Assembly: GCF_002723835.1 (NCBI RefSeq)
Contig: NZ_BEWG01000022.1
Span: forward strand, 1-64,000
Source of the DNA: Mycobacterium sp. shizuoka-1
GTDB taxonomy: Bacteria; Actinomycetota; Actinomycetes; Mycobacteriales; Mycobacteriaceae
DNA length: 64,000 bases
Reading direction: 5' to 3'
How positions within the stretch are numbered: position 1 is the first letter of the stretch; the number at the start of each line of letters is the position of its first letter. A program made the translations under genes and the position numbers. The notes beneath the pieces were generated by a model, which worked only from the letters and a program-made list of their open reading frames with translations, did no database searches and was not told the DNA's origin. Positions 34,334 through 44,092 of this stretch are shown here, in pieces.

Positions 34334-35479
34334 TCACAGCTTTTTGAGCCGGCGCACGGCTTGCAGCAGCGGCAATGCCGTCATCAGGCCTTTGCCCAGG
34401 TTGCGCTGGAGCATGCCCATGTTGGCCAGCACCACGTAGCGCACCCCGCAGTCCCGCCACTGCGCGACCCGATCGACGATGTCGTCCGGGGTGCCGCACA
34501 GCAGCGAATCGCGGACCACCGCGGTCGGGATCTTCTTGATGTGCGACAGCGCGGTCTGCTCGTCCATGTCCTGCGGCAGGATGTCCTGCGCACCGGTGAA
34601 GCCGATACCCAGCGGATGCTGCGCACCGTGCCGGGCGTAGAACGCGTCCGGGGCGTTGAGTGCGGCCGACCTGATCACCTCGGAGTCCAACGCCTCGTCG
34701 AGGTCGTCGCGGTTGCGCGTCACCAACGTCATCAGCCAGATCGCCGGCGTGATGGCCATCGGGTCGCGCCCGGCGTCGGACGCAGCGGTACGCACGGCCT
34801 CCAGCCGCTGGGCGTACTCCTCGGGTGCGTGCGGGAACGCCGGATAGAAGGCGTCGGCGTAGCGGCCCACCGCCCTCAGCATCCGGGGACCGTGGGCTGC
34901 GATCCAGATCTCCGGCCACCGGCCCCGGTACGGCGGCAGATCGAACAGGGCGTTGCGCAGCGGGAAGAACGGCGAGTCGCGATTGACCAACTCGCCGTGG
35001 GAATCCCACAACGCACGGATGGTCGCCATGGCCTCCTCGAAGCGCGCGACCGGCTTGGACCAGTCCACCCCGTAGGGTTCGTTGCCCTCGCGCTCACCGC
35101 TGCCGATGCCGAGGATCGCGCGGCCTCGGGTCAACAAATGCAGGGTGGCGGCGGCCTGCGCGGTGACGGCGGGGTTGCGCCGTCCGGTGTCGGTGACGCC
35201 GACGCCCAGGCGCAGGCGTGCTCGGTTGCGGGCGGCGAGGTGGCCGAGCATCGTCCACGGTTCCAGGTACGCGTCGGCCCGCGGCAACAACTTCGCTCCG
35301 CCGCAGTAGTTCGGGTTGTTCCACAACGACCGCGGGAACAGGGCGTTCAGGTGATCCGGTACCCAGAAGGAGTCGACGCGCGCCGCGGCGGCCGCCGCAT
35401 AGTTGGCCTTGGTGACGGCGTCGACGACGGGGCGCGCGGCGATGATCGGGTCCATCATGCCGACGCGAATAGATGACAT
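34334..35479 (-). CDS. LLM-class F420-dependent oxidoreductase
   Basis: 381 aa. Bacterial luciferase-like TIM barrel: DSFWVPDHLNALFP near 36, GVGVTDTGRRNP near 92, GIGSGEREGNEPYGVDW near 123, EIWIAAHGPRMLRAVGRYADAF near 185. These fit the F420-dependent enzymes common in mycobacteria, including the FGD- and MSMEG-type oxidoreductases. The substrate is not known. Transcribed away from the reductase at 35529 with no terminator seen. Confidence 0.88.
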   Translation of the reverse strand: MSSIRVGMMDPIIAARPVVDAVTKANYAAAAAARVDSFWVPDHLNALFPRSLWNNPNYCGGAKLLPRADAYLEPWTMLGHLAARNRARLRLGVGVTDTGRRNPAVTAQAAATLHLLTRGRAILGIGSGEREGNEPYGVDWSKPVARFEEAMATIRALWDSHGELVNRDSPFFPLRNALFDLPPYRGRWPEIWIAAHGPRMLRAVGRYADAFYPAFPHAPEEYAQRLEAVRTAASDAGRDPMAITPAIWLMTLVTRNRDDLDEALDSEVIRSAALNAPDAFYARHGAQHPLGIGFTGAQDILPQDMDEQTALSHIKKIPTAVVRDSLLCGTPDDIVDRVAQWRDCGVRYVVLANMGMLQRNLGKGLMTALPLLQAVRRLKKL

Positions 35480-35528
35480 TCACCGATCGTGGGCGCGACC
35501 GCGCAGGCCCACTAGCGTAGGGCGCTAC

Positions 35529-36413
35529 TTAATCGGCGGCGAAGTAGTGCCGGTCGAGATCCTCGAGCAGTCCGACGTTGATGGGCTGCCACCCGAACCG
35601 TTGTTGGGTGATCGCACTGCTGGCCGGCATGTCGATGCCGAAAAACGCTCCGATCCAACCGAAGTGGTCGAAGGCGGCGTCCGGCGCGATGCTGGTGACC
35701 GGTACATCGAGGTGGCGCCCGAAGTTCTCGGCGATGTCCCGGGTGGCGACGGCCTGCTCACCGACCGCGTGCAGGATCGTCCCGGTCTCCGCGGATTCAG
35801 CAGCCAGCCGAAACAGCACCGCGGCATCATCGCGGTGCACCGCCGACCAGCGGTTGGTCCCGTCGCCGGGGTATGCCGACACCCCCTTGGCACGGGCGAC
35901 GCCGATCAGCACGGGGATGAAGCCGTAGTCACCGTCACCGTGCACGGTGGGTGCGAGGCGCACGATCGATACCCGCACGCCGCGGTCCGCGAAGGCCAGT
36001 GCGGCGGGCTCGGAGGTGCGCGGTGATTGCGGGTTGGCCGGCTGGTCTTCGGTGAGAAGTTGGCCGGGAGCATGCCCGGCGGTGCCGCTGGTGACGACGA
36101 GTGGGCGACCGGATCCTTCGAGCGTTTCGCCGAGGGCGGTGATCGCCTGGCGGTCGAGTTCGCCGGCGTCGACGAAGTTGTCGAAATCATGATGGAACGC
36201 CAGGTGAATCACGCCGTCGGCCTGCGCGGCGCCGCTGCGCAGGCTGTCCAGGTCGCTCAGGTCGCCACGATGGACCTCGGCGCCGGCCGCGGTCAGCTTG
36301 GTCGCGGAGGCCTCCGAACGAGCCAGGCCCACCACCTGATGGCCCGCACTTATCAGTTCGGGGACCACCGCCGAGCCAACCCAGCCAGACGCTCCCGTGA
36401 CGAATAGTTTCAT
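35529..36413 (-). CDS. NAD(P)-binding extended SDR (NmrA/epimerase-like)
   Basis: 294 aa. N-terminal TGASGWVGSAVVPELISAGHQVVG is the GxxGxxG of extended or atypical SDRs; GDLSDLDSLR follows; the C-terminal half ends FFGIDMPASSAITQQRFGWQP, as in epimerase-like proteins. The usual catalytic YxxxK is not obvious at its place. Divergent from the TetR gene; the 76-nt gap holds two operator-like repeats, so TetR probably represses both genes. Confidence 0.87.
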   Translation of the reverse strand: MKLFVTGASGWVGSAVVPELISAGHQVVGLARSEASATKLTAAGAEVHRGDLSDLDSLRSGAAQADGVIHLAFHHDFDNFVDAGELDRQAITALGETLEGSGRPLVVTSGTAGHAPGQLLTEDQPANPQSPRTSEPAALAFADRGVRVSIVRLAPTVHGDGDYGFIPVLIGVARAKGVSAYPGDGTNRWSAVHRDDAAVLFRLAAESAETGTILHAVGEQAVATRDIAENFGRHLDVPVTSIAPDAAFDHFGWIGAFFGIDMPASSAITQQRFGWQPINVGLLEDLDRHYFAAD

Positions 36414-36424
36414 CGCGTACCTCC

Positions 36425-36441
36425 ATGTCAGTCACTGTCAT
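36425..36441. promoter_or_regulatory. TetR-type operator, copy 1
   Basis: ATGTCAG-TCA-CTGTCAT: the 7-nt arms are inverted with one mismatched pair. A second copy with the same arms lies 31 bp downstream, which puts both on about the same DNA face. Located between the divergent reductase and TetR genes. Confidence 0.65.
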
Positions 36442-36455
36442 CAACACTAGCTTTG

Positions 36456-36472
36456 ATGTCAGCAGCTGTCAT
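36456..36472. promoter_or_regulatory. TetR-type operator, copy 2
   Basis: ATGTCAG-CAG-CTGTCAT, identical arms to copy 1 and the same 3-nt spacing. It ends 18 nt before the TetR start, consistent with autorepression. Confidence 0.65.
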
Positions 36473-36489
36473 CACAGTAAAATTCCCCC

Positions 36490-37044
36490 ATGAGTCGCTG
36501 GGAGCCGGACGCACAGGGACGCCTGCAACAGGCGGCCCTGGCGTTGTACTCCGAGCGCGGGTTCGATCAGACCACCGTCGCCGAGATCGCCGAGCGGGCC
36601 GGGCTGACGGAGCGGACCTTCTTCCGGTACTTCGCCGACAAACGTGAGGTGCTGTTCGCAGGCCAGCGACCGCTGCTCGAACAGTTGACGAAAGGTGTTG
36701 TCGAAGCGCCCGATTCGGCTGGTCCCTTGGATGCCGCAAGTGCGGGACTGCAAGAGGGCATGGCCTTCCTCAGCGCCCGTCGTGAGGGATCGCGGCTACG
36801 GCAGGCCGTCATCGACGCGAACCCGGCATTGCAGGAACGCGAGCTGGCCAAGCGCGCCGCGATGGCCGCCGCTCTGGTCGACGGGCTGCTGCACCGCGGT
36901 GTCGCCGAGGCGACCGCCCGGGTGGCCGCCGAAACCGCCGCGGCAGTCTTCGGGCTTGCCTTCGAGCAGTGGCTGGCCGCCGACGACCACGATCTGGCGT
37001 ACTTCGTGCGCCGCTCGATCGCCGAGCTCAAGGCGCTGGTCTAG
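36490..37044 (+). CDS. TetR-family transcription regulator
   Basis: 184 aa. DNA-binding helix-turn-helix in residues 10-50 (ALALYSERGFDQTTVAEIAERAGLTERTFFRYFADKREVL). The ligand domain is Ala-rich and without special motif. The FFRYFADK form is like mycofactocin-locus MftR and other actinobacterial TetR proteins. Divergent from the NmrA-like reductase, which is the probable target along with itself. Confidence 0.93.
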   Translation: MSRWEPDAQGRLQQAALALYSERGFDQTTVAEIAERAGLTERTFFRYFADKREVLFAGQRPLLEQLTKGVVEAPDSAGPLDAASAGLQEGMAFLSARREGSRLRQAVIDANPALQERELAKRAAMAAALVDGLLHRGVAEATARVAAETAAAVFGLAFEQWLAADDHDLAYFVRRSIAELKALV

Positions 37045-37125
37045 CGTTCGCCGAGATCGACGTTTTGGCGCGATCTTCTCGCGAATGTTCTGCCAGATGT
37101 CGGTTTGGGCGACAGGGGCCCCCGG

Positions 37126-38079
37126 TCAGAGCAGGGCGTGACAGGCCCGAACGCGATCGACCCACCAGTCCCGGCGCTCGGCAGGCGCGGCGAGCGCCGC
37201 CAGCCGTGCCGGGTCGGGCGTCACGTCGCCGACCGGCAGGCCGCCGTCGACCGGCGCGATGTCGGCGACGTCCTCGACGAACAACCCGCCGGTGCCCAGC
37301 CCGCAGGCGTGCTCGAGTCGCGGCAGCGCGGCCGCGGCGGCCAGCCCGGCGGCGATCCCGACCGCGGTATCCAGGGCACTGGAGATCACCACCGGGATGT
37401 CGATCTCGGCGGCGATGTCCAACAGCGCGGCCACCCCGCCGAGCGGCGCCACCTTGAGCACGGCGACATCCGCGGCCCGGGCCCGCACCACCGCCAGCGG
37501 GTCGGCGGCCTTGCGGATGCTCTCGTCGGCGGCCACCGCGACCCGCACCCTCCGGCGCACCTCGGCGAGTTCAGCCACCGTCTTACACGGCTGCTCCAAA
37601 TACTCCAGCGGGCCGTCCGCAGTCAGCGCCGCCGCCGCGGCCACCGCCTCCTGCACCGTCCACCCGCCGTTGGCGTCCACCCGCACCGTCGGGATCACCT
37701 CCCGCACCGCGTTGACCCGGGCGACGTCGTCGGCCAACGTCTGTCCCGGCTCGGCCACCTTGACCTTGGCCGTGCGCGCTCCGGGAAACCGTTCCAACAC
37801 CTGCGGCACCTGTGTGGCGGGCACCGCCGGAACCGTAGCATTGATCGGCACCACCGAGCGAACCTCGGGAGGCCTTGCGCTGTAAGCGGATTCGATTGCC
37901 GAGGCCAGCCAGTGCGCGGCCTCGGGCGGCTGATACTCGACGAACGCGCCGAATTCACCCCAGCCGCACGGCCCGTCGATCAGGGCCGCCTCGCGAACCA
38001 TGATGCCGCGGAAGCGCACCCGCATCGGCAGCGCGACAACGTGCAGACGCTCCAGCAGCTCGTCGACCGGCGGGAGCAT
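37126..38079 (-). CDS. menC: o-Succinylbenzoate synthase MenC
   Basis: 317 aa, ATG directly after the TGA of the acyl-CoA synthetase (TGAATG), so translation is probably coupled. Enolase superfamily: KxK motif in TAKVKVAE (near 105), metal ligands in VRVDANGGW (Asp), YLEQPC (Glu) and VAADES (Asp), and the base Lys in VAVLKVAPLGG. It dehydrates SHCHC to o-succinylbenzoate. Rv0553 equivalent; short N-terminal capping part as in the actinobacterial form. Confidence 0.95.
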   Translation of the reverse strand: MLPPVDELLERLHVVALPMRVRFRGIMVREAALIDGPCGWGEFGAFVEYQPPEAAHWLASAIESAYSARPPEVRSVVPINATVPAVPATQVPQVLERFPGARTAKVKVAEPGQTLADDVARVNAVREVIPTVRVDANGGWTVQEAVAAAAALTADGPLEYLEQPCKTVAELAEVRRRVRVAVAADESIRKAADPLAVVRARAADVAVLKVAPLGGVAALLDIAAEIDIPVVISSALDTAVGIAAGLAAAAALPRLEHACGLGTGGLFVEDVADIAPVDGGLPVGDVTPDPARLAALAAPAERRDWWVDRVRACHALL

Positions 38080-39648
38080 TCAGATCGCGCGGTCGCGGTT
38101 TTCCCAGTACGGCTTGCGCAGATCGCGCTTGAGCAGCTTGCCGGTGGGGTTACGCGGCAGCGCCTCGGAAATCTCCACGCTGCGCGGGCACTTGTAATGC
38201 GCCAGATGCTCCCGGCACCAAGCGATGAGTTCCGCTTCGGACGTGCTCTGCCCGCCGGACAATTCGACGACGGCTTTCACCGTCTCGCCCCATTTGTCGT
38301 CGGGAACGCCGAACACCGCCGCGTCGAGCACCGCCGGATGATCGGTGAGCACCCGCTCCACCTCGACGGAGTAGATGTTCTCGCCACCGGAGATGATCAT
38401 GTCCTTGAGCCGGTCCTCGACGAACACGAAGCCGTCCTCGTCGACGCGGCCGATGTCCCCCGACCGGAACCAGCCGTCGTCGGTGATCGCCGACGCGGTG
38501 GCGTCCGGCTTGTTGTGATAGCGCAGCATCAACTGCGGTGTGCGGAACCATAATTCGCCGGGCTGCCCGGACGGCATCTCCGCACCGGTGTCGGGGTCGA
38601 CGACCTTGACCTCGACCTCCCGGGCGGGCTGCCCCGCGCTGACCAGACGGTCGGGGCGCGACTCGTCGCGATGCACCTCCGGCGAGAGCTGGGTGATCGC
38701 GCCGCACACTTCGGTCAACCCGTACACCTGGATGAAGTCGGTGTCGGGCCAGGCCTTCAGCGCAGCCTTCAACAACGCCGGCGGCATCGGCGAGGCGCCA
38801 TAGACGAACGTCTTGAGAGCGCTGAAGAGCTTGATCGCGTCGTCGCCGGACTCCAGCACCTTCGCCAGCACCGCGGGCACCAGGAACGTGCGATTGGCGC
38901 CCTGCAGGATCGCGCCCGCCAGCGCCGCACCGTCGGCCTCGCGGGTGATGATCGTCGGGATGCCGGCGTGGATGCCGTACTGCACATAGGACGAGCCGCC
39001 GACGTGGAACAGCGGCATCGCCACCATGTTCTTGTCGTCGGGACCGAACTCGAATGTGCCGGCATTCAATGTGTGCGCCAGCAGGTTTCGCTGGCTGAGC
39101 GTCACACCCTTGGGGTGGCCGGTGGTGCCCGAGGAGTACATGATCAGGCACGCGTCGTCTTCGGTCACCTCAGCCGAGCGGCCGACCGGGCTCGCCGCGG
39201 CCAGCATGGCCTCGTATTCGTCACCGGCCCCGCCCTCGGGGGTGACCTCGATGACGTGTTGCACGTGGACAAGCTGGTCGCGGATCTTCGCGATGGCCGG
39301 CATCAGCTCGGCGCCGACCACCAGCACCTTGGCGCCGCAGTCGTTGAGGACGTAGTCCATCTCCTCGCCGGCGAGGCGGAAGTTGATGATCGCCGCCGCT
39401 GCGCCCAGCGACGCCGCGGCCAGCGTCACCTCCACACAGGCCGGGTGGTTCTTGTCCAGGAAGGCCACCACGTCGCCGCGGCCGATACCCCGCTCCGACA
39501 GCGCGCCCGCGCACCGGCGGATCCGGTCGTACCACTGCGACCAGGTCCAACTGCGGTTGCCGTAGACGATCGCCTCGTTGTCGGGCGTGTGCTCGGCCCA
39601 GTAGGCGGGCCGGTCGTCGAGGAAGCGCGGTTGCGGGGGTTGTTGCAT
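38080..39648 (-). CDS. Acyl-CoA synthetase (FadD type)
   Basis: 522 aa from ATG 39648. Class I adenylate-forming enzyme: P-loop YSSGTTGHPKGVTLSQRN near 175, core VYGLTEVCG near 315, DGWFRSGDIGRVDEDGF near 405, and the catalytic Lys in NPTGKLLKRDLR near 505. It should activate a carboxylic acid as CoA thioester, substrate unknown. The 98-nt gap to divergent fadD8 holds a KstR-type box, hinting at a steroid or branched-acid substrate. menC follows without a gap, tying menaquinone synthesis to this promoter. Confidence 0.88.
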   Translation of the reverse strand: MQQPPQPRFLDDRPAYWAEHTPDNEAIVYGNRSWTWSQWYDRIRRCAGALSERGIGRGDVVAFLDKNHPACVEVTLAAASLGAAAAIINFRLAGEEMDYVLNDCGAKVLVVGAELMPAIAKIRDQLVHVQHVIEVTPEGGAGDEYEAMLAAASPVGRSAEVTEDDACLIMYSSGTTGHPKGVTLSQRNLLAHTLNAGTFEFGPDDKNMVAMPLFHVGGSSYVQYGIHAGIPTIITREADGAALAGAILQGANRTFLVPAVLAKVLESGDDAIKLFSALKTFVYGASPMPPALLKAALKAWPDTDFIQVYGLTEVCGAITQLSPEVHRDESRPDRLVSAGQPAREVEVKVVDPDTGAEMPSGQPGELWFRTPQLMLRYHNKPDATASAITDDGWFRSGDIGRVDEDGFVFVEDRLKDMIISGGENIYSVEVERVLTDHPAVLDAAVFGVPDDKWGETVKAVVELSGGQSTSEAELIAWCREHLAHYKCPRSVEISEALPRNPTGKLLKRDLRKPYWENRDRAI

Positions 39649-39721
39649 ACCGCACAGGGTGCCATGCCCGCTGGATCGCGGGCTCAAAACGGCGCGGCCG
39701 ACGGTTCCCTTCCATCAAATC

Positions 39722-39735
39722 TGGAACACGTTCTA
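39722..39735. promoter_or_regulatory. KstR-type operator
   Basis: TGGAACACGTTCTA matches the KstR consensus TNNAACNNGTTNNA at every fixed position. It lies 12 nt before the fadD8 ATG and 73 nt before the other synthetase start, in the shared promoter region. KstR is the TetR-family repressor of mycobacterial cholesterol catabolism. The site is predicted only from sequence. Confidence 0.65.
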
Positions 39736-39746
39736 GTGTGGACCGC

Positions 39747-41348
39747 ATGAGTGATGACCTCCTTCGCCATCCCATTCATTCCGGACACCTGACCGTGGGC
39801 GCGCTCAAGCGCAACAAGAACAAGCCCGTGCTGCATCTGGGTGACACCACGCTGACCGGCGGCGAGCTCGCCGACCGCATCAGCCAGTACATTCAGGCGT
39901 TCGAGGCGCTCGGCGCGGGCACCGGCGCGACGGCGGGACTGCTGTCGCTGAACCGGCCCGAGGTGCTGATGATCATCGGCGCCGGCCAGACCCAGGGCTA
40001 CCGGCGGGTGGCACTACACCCTCTCGGTTCGCTGGACGACCACGCCTACGTGCTGAACGACGCCGGAGTGACGTCGCTGATCATCGACCCCAATCCGATG
40101 TTCATCGAGCGGGCCCAGGGCCTGCTGGAAAAGGTGCCCGCCCTCAAGCAGGTGCTGACGCTGGGCCCGGTTCCCGACGCGCTGGCCGACTCGGCGGTCG
40201 ATCTGATCGCCGAGGCCGCCAAGTACCCGCCGAAGCCGTTGAAGGCCGCCGACCTGCCGCCCGATCATGTCGGTGGCATGGCCTACACCGGCGGCACCAC
40301 CGGCAAGCCAAAGGGTGTGCTGGGCACCGCACAGTCGATCACCACGATGACCACCGTGCAGCTCGCCGAGTGGGAGTGGCCGGAGAACCCGCGGTTCCTG
40401 ATGTGCACCCCGCTGTCGCATGCCGGCGCGGCGTTCTTCGTGCCGACCGTCGTCAAAGGCGGCGAACTGGTGGTGCTCACCAAGTTCGACCCGGCCGAGG
40501 TGTTGCGGGTGATCGAAGAGCAGAAGATCACCGCCACCATGCTGGTGCCGTCGATGATCTACGCGCTGATGGACCATCCCGATTCGCACACCCGGGACCT
40601 GTCCTCTCTGGAGACGGTGTACTACGGCGCCTCGGCGATGAACCCGGTGCGCCTGGCCGAGGCGATCCGCCGGTTCGGCCCGATCTTCGCCCAGTACTAC
40701 GGGCAGTCCGAGGCCCCGATGGTGATCTCGTATCTGGGCAAGAAGGACCACGACGAGAAGCGGCTCACCTCGTGCGGTCGGCCCACCCTGTTCGCCCGGA
40801 CCGCGCTGCTCGACGCCGACGGCAACGAGGTGCCCCAGGGCGAGGTCGGCGAGATCTGCGTGTCCGGTCCACTGCTGTCCGGCGGGTACTGGAACCTGCC
40901 CGAGGAGACCGCCAAGACGTTCAAAGACGGCTGGCTGCACACCGGTGACATGGCCCGCGAGGACGAGGACGGCTTCTGGTTCATCGTCGACCGGGTCAAG
41001 GACATGATCGTCACCGGCGGTTTCAACGTGTTCCCTCGCGAGGTGGAAGACGTCGTCGCCGAGCACCCAGCCGTCGCGCAGGTCTGCGTCATCGGCACCC
41101 CCGACGAGAAGTGGGGCGAGGCCGTCACCGCGGTGATCGTGCTGCGTCCGGATCATCCCAGCGACGAGGAGTCGGTGGCGAAGGTGACCGTCGAGATCCA
41201 GGCCGCGGTCAAGGACCGCAAGGGCTCGGTGCAGTCCCCCAAGCAGGTGATCGTCGTCGACTCGGTGCCGGTGACCGCGCTGGGCAAGCCGGACAAGAAG
41301 GCCGTGCGGGCGCAGTTCTGGGAAGGATCCTCGCGCGCCATCGGCTGA
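39747..41348 (+). CDS. fadD8: Acyl-CoA synthetase FadD8
   Basis: 533 aa from ATG 39747 (a GTG three codons upstream is possible). Class I adenylate-forming enzyme: YTGGTTGKPKGV near 190, YYGQSEAPMV near 320, HTGDMAREDEDGFWFIVDRVKDMI near 400, catalytic Lys in TALGKPDKKAV. The N-terminus DLLRHPIHSGHLTVGALKRN and overall length are those I recall for Rv0551c. Substrate not known. KstR-type box in its promoter. Followed by a membrane protein gene at 25 nt. Confidence 0.85.
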   Translation: MSDDLLRHPIHSGHLTVGALKRNKNKPVLHLGDTTLTGGELADRISQYIQAFEALGAGTGATAGLLSLNRPEVLMIIGAGQTQGYRRVALHPLGSLDDHAYVLNDAGVTSLIIDPNPMFIERAQGLLEKVPALKQVLTLGPVPDALADSAVDLIAEAAKYPPKPLKAADLPPDHVGGMAYTGGTTGKPKGVLGTAQSITTMTTVQLAEWEWPENPRFLMCTPLSHAGAAFFVPTVVKGGELVVLTKFDPAEVLRVIEEQKITATMLVPSMIYALMDHPDSHTRDLSSLETVYYGASAMNPVRLAEAIRRFGPIFAQYYGQSEAPMVISYLGKKDHDEKRLTSCGRPTLFARTALLDADGNEVPQGEVGEICVSGPLLSGGYWNLPEETAKTFKDGWLHTGDMAREDEDGFWFIVDRVKDMIVTGGFNVFPREVEDVVAEHPAVAQVCVIGTPDEKWGEAVTAVIVLRPDHPSDEESVAKVTVEIQAAVKDRKGSVQSPKQVIVVDSVPVTALGKPDKKAVRAQFWEGSSRAIG

Positions 41349-41373
41349 CGCCTTGTCGGGCGCATAATGGGTG

Positions 41374-41916
41374 ATGCTGTCCCGGATCATCCCGCTCGAG
41401 TACCTCAAAGAGCGAGACGTGATGTTCTGGCTACCGCCCGGCGGCCAGGACAACGAGATCTGGGCAGACACCTGGGTGATCATCGCCGAACTCGACGCCG
41501 CTGACGCCGACCCCGTCCTGGACCTCCTGCGCGACAACGACATCGGCGGCTACATCGCCACACCGAGCGGGCGCCGGGGAGCACCCGGACCCGGCCGCCA
41601 GCTCTACGTGGACCGCGAGCAACACAGCAAGGCCGCCGACGTGCTGATGCTGTTCCTGCGTTCCCGGAACCAGCCGGCGCTCCCGGCGGGGGCGACGCGC
41701 AGACCGGCGCGCAGCGAGCCTGCGGTCCACACGGTGCGGCCAGGGTGGCTGCGCGTCCTGGTGATAACGCTCAAGATCGTTGCCGGGGCGGCGTTCATCG
41801 CACTGTTCCTGCTGCTCATGTACCACCAGGGCCCGCGCTTGTTTCCGACCGTGCATCCACCGCAGCACCCGGTGTCCAACACCGACGCACCTGCCATGAC
41901 CGACGGTCGCCCCTGA
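41374..41916 (+). CDS. DUF2007-like protein with C-terminal membrane helix
   Basis: 180 aa from ATG 41374 (GTG at 41371 equally possible). Residues about 12-95 form a compact alpha/beta domain, with repeated pattern 'AELDAADADPVLDLLRDNDIGGYI' and QLYVDREQHSKAADVLM, which resembles DUF2007, a small putative signal-transducing domain. A membrane helix at 125-148 and a Pro-rich extracytoplasmic tail follow. Placed between fadD8 and a HAD gene on the same strand with 20-25 nt gaps. Function unknown. Confidence 0.65.
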   Translation: MLSRIIPLEYLKERDVMFWLPPGGQDNEIWADTWVIIAELDAADADPVLDLLRDNDIGGYIATPSGRRGAPGPGRQLYVDREQHSKAADVLMLFLRSRNQPALPAGATRRPARSEPAVHTVRPGWLRVLVITLKIVAGAAFIALFLLLMYHQGPRLFPTVHPPQHPVSNTDAPAMTDGRP

Positions 41917-41936
41917 ACCAGTGCGACGATGGTGCC

Positions 41937-42626
41937 ATGCCCACCACCGCCGTCCTCTTCGACTTTTCTGGCACCCTGTTCCGTCTTGAGGAGGACGACA
42001 ACTGGTTCGCCGGGATGGAGCTGATCGACGACGACGGCCGGCGAGCAATCGACGACCACGCCAAGGCAGAACTGATGGAACGCCTCACCCATCCGACCGG
42101 TGGATCGGTGACCAGAACCGAGGATGCCTACCGCGCGTGGGTCAACCGTGATCTCGAGCCGGCCCTGCACCGCGAGGCCTACCTGCACGCGCTGACCGAC
42201 GCCGGCCTGCCCGATGTGCATGCCGAGACGCTGTACCAGCGCGCGATCGACCCCGCGTGCTGGGTGCCCTACCCGGACACGGTCGAGGTATTGCGGTCAC
42301 TCAAGGCCAGCGGGCTGCGCACCGCTGTGGTCTCCAACATCGCGTTCGACATCCGCCCGGCGCTGCAGGCAGCGGGAGCCGAGTTCGACGAAATCGTCTT
42401 GTCCTTCGAAGTCGGCGCGGTCAAACCCGATCCCCGGATCTTCCAGATCGCGCTGCAACGTCTCGGCGTATCCGCCGGCGAGGCTGTGATGGTCGGCGAC
42501 AGCGAAGAGAACGACGGCGCCGCCCGCGCGCTGGGCTGCGATTTCATCCTGGTCGATCCGCTGCCGGTCGCCGACCGCCCGACCGGGCTGATCGACCCAC
42601 TGCGCGACCGCGGCATCGAGGTCTAG
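41937..42626 (+). CDS. HAD-family hydrolase
   Basis: 229 aa from ATG 41937; the longer frame lies inside the previous gene. Motif I DFSGTLFRLEED: the nucleophile is Asp8 but the second Asp is replaced by Ser, unusual for a phosphatase. Motif II VVSNIAFD, motif III AVKPDPRIF with Lys, motif IV VMVGDSEENDG. The helical cap lies between residues 15 and 90. Activity uncertain because of motif I. The gene lies in the run toward menB. Confidence 0.85.
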   Translation: MPTTAVLFDFSGTLFRLEEDDNWFAGMELIDDDGRRAIDDHAKAELMERLTHPTGGSVTRTEDAYRAWVNRDLEPALHREAYLHALTDAGLPDVHAETLYQRAIDPACWVPYPDTVEVLRSLKASGLRTAVVSNIAFDIRPALQAAGAEFDEIVLSFEVGAVKPDPRIFQIALQRLGVSAGEAVMVGDSEENDGAARALGCDFILVDPLPVADRPTGLIDPLRDRGIEV

Positions 42627-42642
42627 GCGTACGTTCTTTGCC

Positions 42643-43118
42643 ATGGCCGACTCCGAGCGCATCAGGCCGCCGTGGTGGCTCAAGCCGATGAACAAGGTGT
42701 TCATGGCGGTGATGCGCATCGGCATCCCGTTCGGCGCCGAAAGCCCGATGGTGCTGACCGTGGTCGGACGTAAGTCCGGCAAGGCGCGGTCCACGCCGAT
42801 CACCCCGTTCACCGTCGACGGCAGGCGCTACGTCGTCGGCGGCTTCCCGGGTGCGGACTGGGTGCGCAACGCCAGGGCCGCCGACGTGGCCACCCTGACC
42901 CAGGGCAAGCGCACCGAGCGGGTGCGGATGGTGGAACTGTCCGCCGACGACGCCCGCCCGCTGCTGCGGGCCTTTCCCACGCTGGTGCCCACCGGGGTGA
43001 GCTTCATGAAGAATGCCGGTCTGGTCACCGAGGGCAGACCAGAGGAATTCGAGGCACTGGCCGGTCGCTGCGCGGTGTTCCGATTCGACCCAGTAACCCA
43101 GGATGGAGATCAAACCCC

Positions 43119-43122
<4 letters not shown>
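42643..43122 (+). CDS. Deazaflavin (F420)-dependent nitroreductase-family protein
   Basis: 159 aa. PMVLTVVGRKSGKARSTPI near 35 and YVVGGFPGADWVRNARA near 65 are the DUF385/Ddn motifs; Ddn-type proteins reduce nitroimidazoles and quinones with F420H2. Ddn of M. tuberculosis can reduce menaquinone, so the location directly before menB (TTGA overlap at 43119) is suggestive. Matches Rv0549c-Rv0550c position only loosely; no VapBC3-like genes are present here. Confidence 0.85.
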
Positions 43123-44018
<896 letters not shown>

Positions 44019-44021
<3 letters not shown>

Positions 44022-44075
44022 CGATTTCGGCGCGTTTTCCGCCGCTCAGCGAACGAAAGCGCGCCGAAATCGCAA
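44019..44075. repeat. Dispersed inverted repeat, copy B
   Basis: Left arm 44019-44039 is identical to that of copy A at 24481; right arm 44055-44075 differs from copy A at two positions, and the 15-nt loop at one. It supplies the menB stop codon and lies in front of the SDR gene at 44093. Stem with two mismatches. Confidence 0.88.
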
Positions 44076-44092
44076 CCTCGAGGAGCCCGGCC

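Noticed and set aside
37042-37085. Possible third copy of the dispersed inverted repeat after the TetR gene
   Set aside because: It begins TAGCGTTCG and contains GTTTTGGCGCG, but the arms do not pair and similarity to copies A and B is too low.
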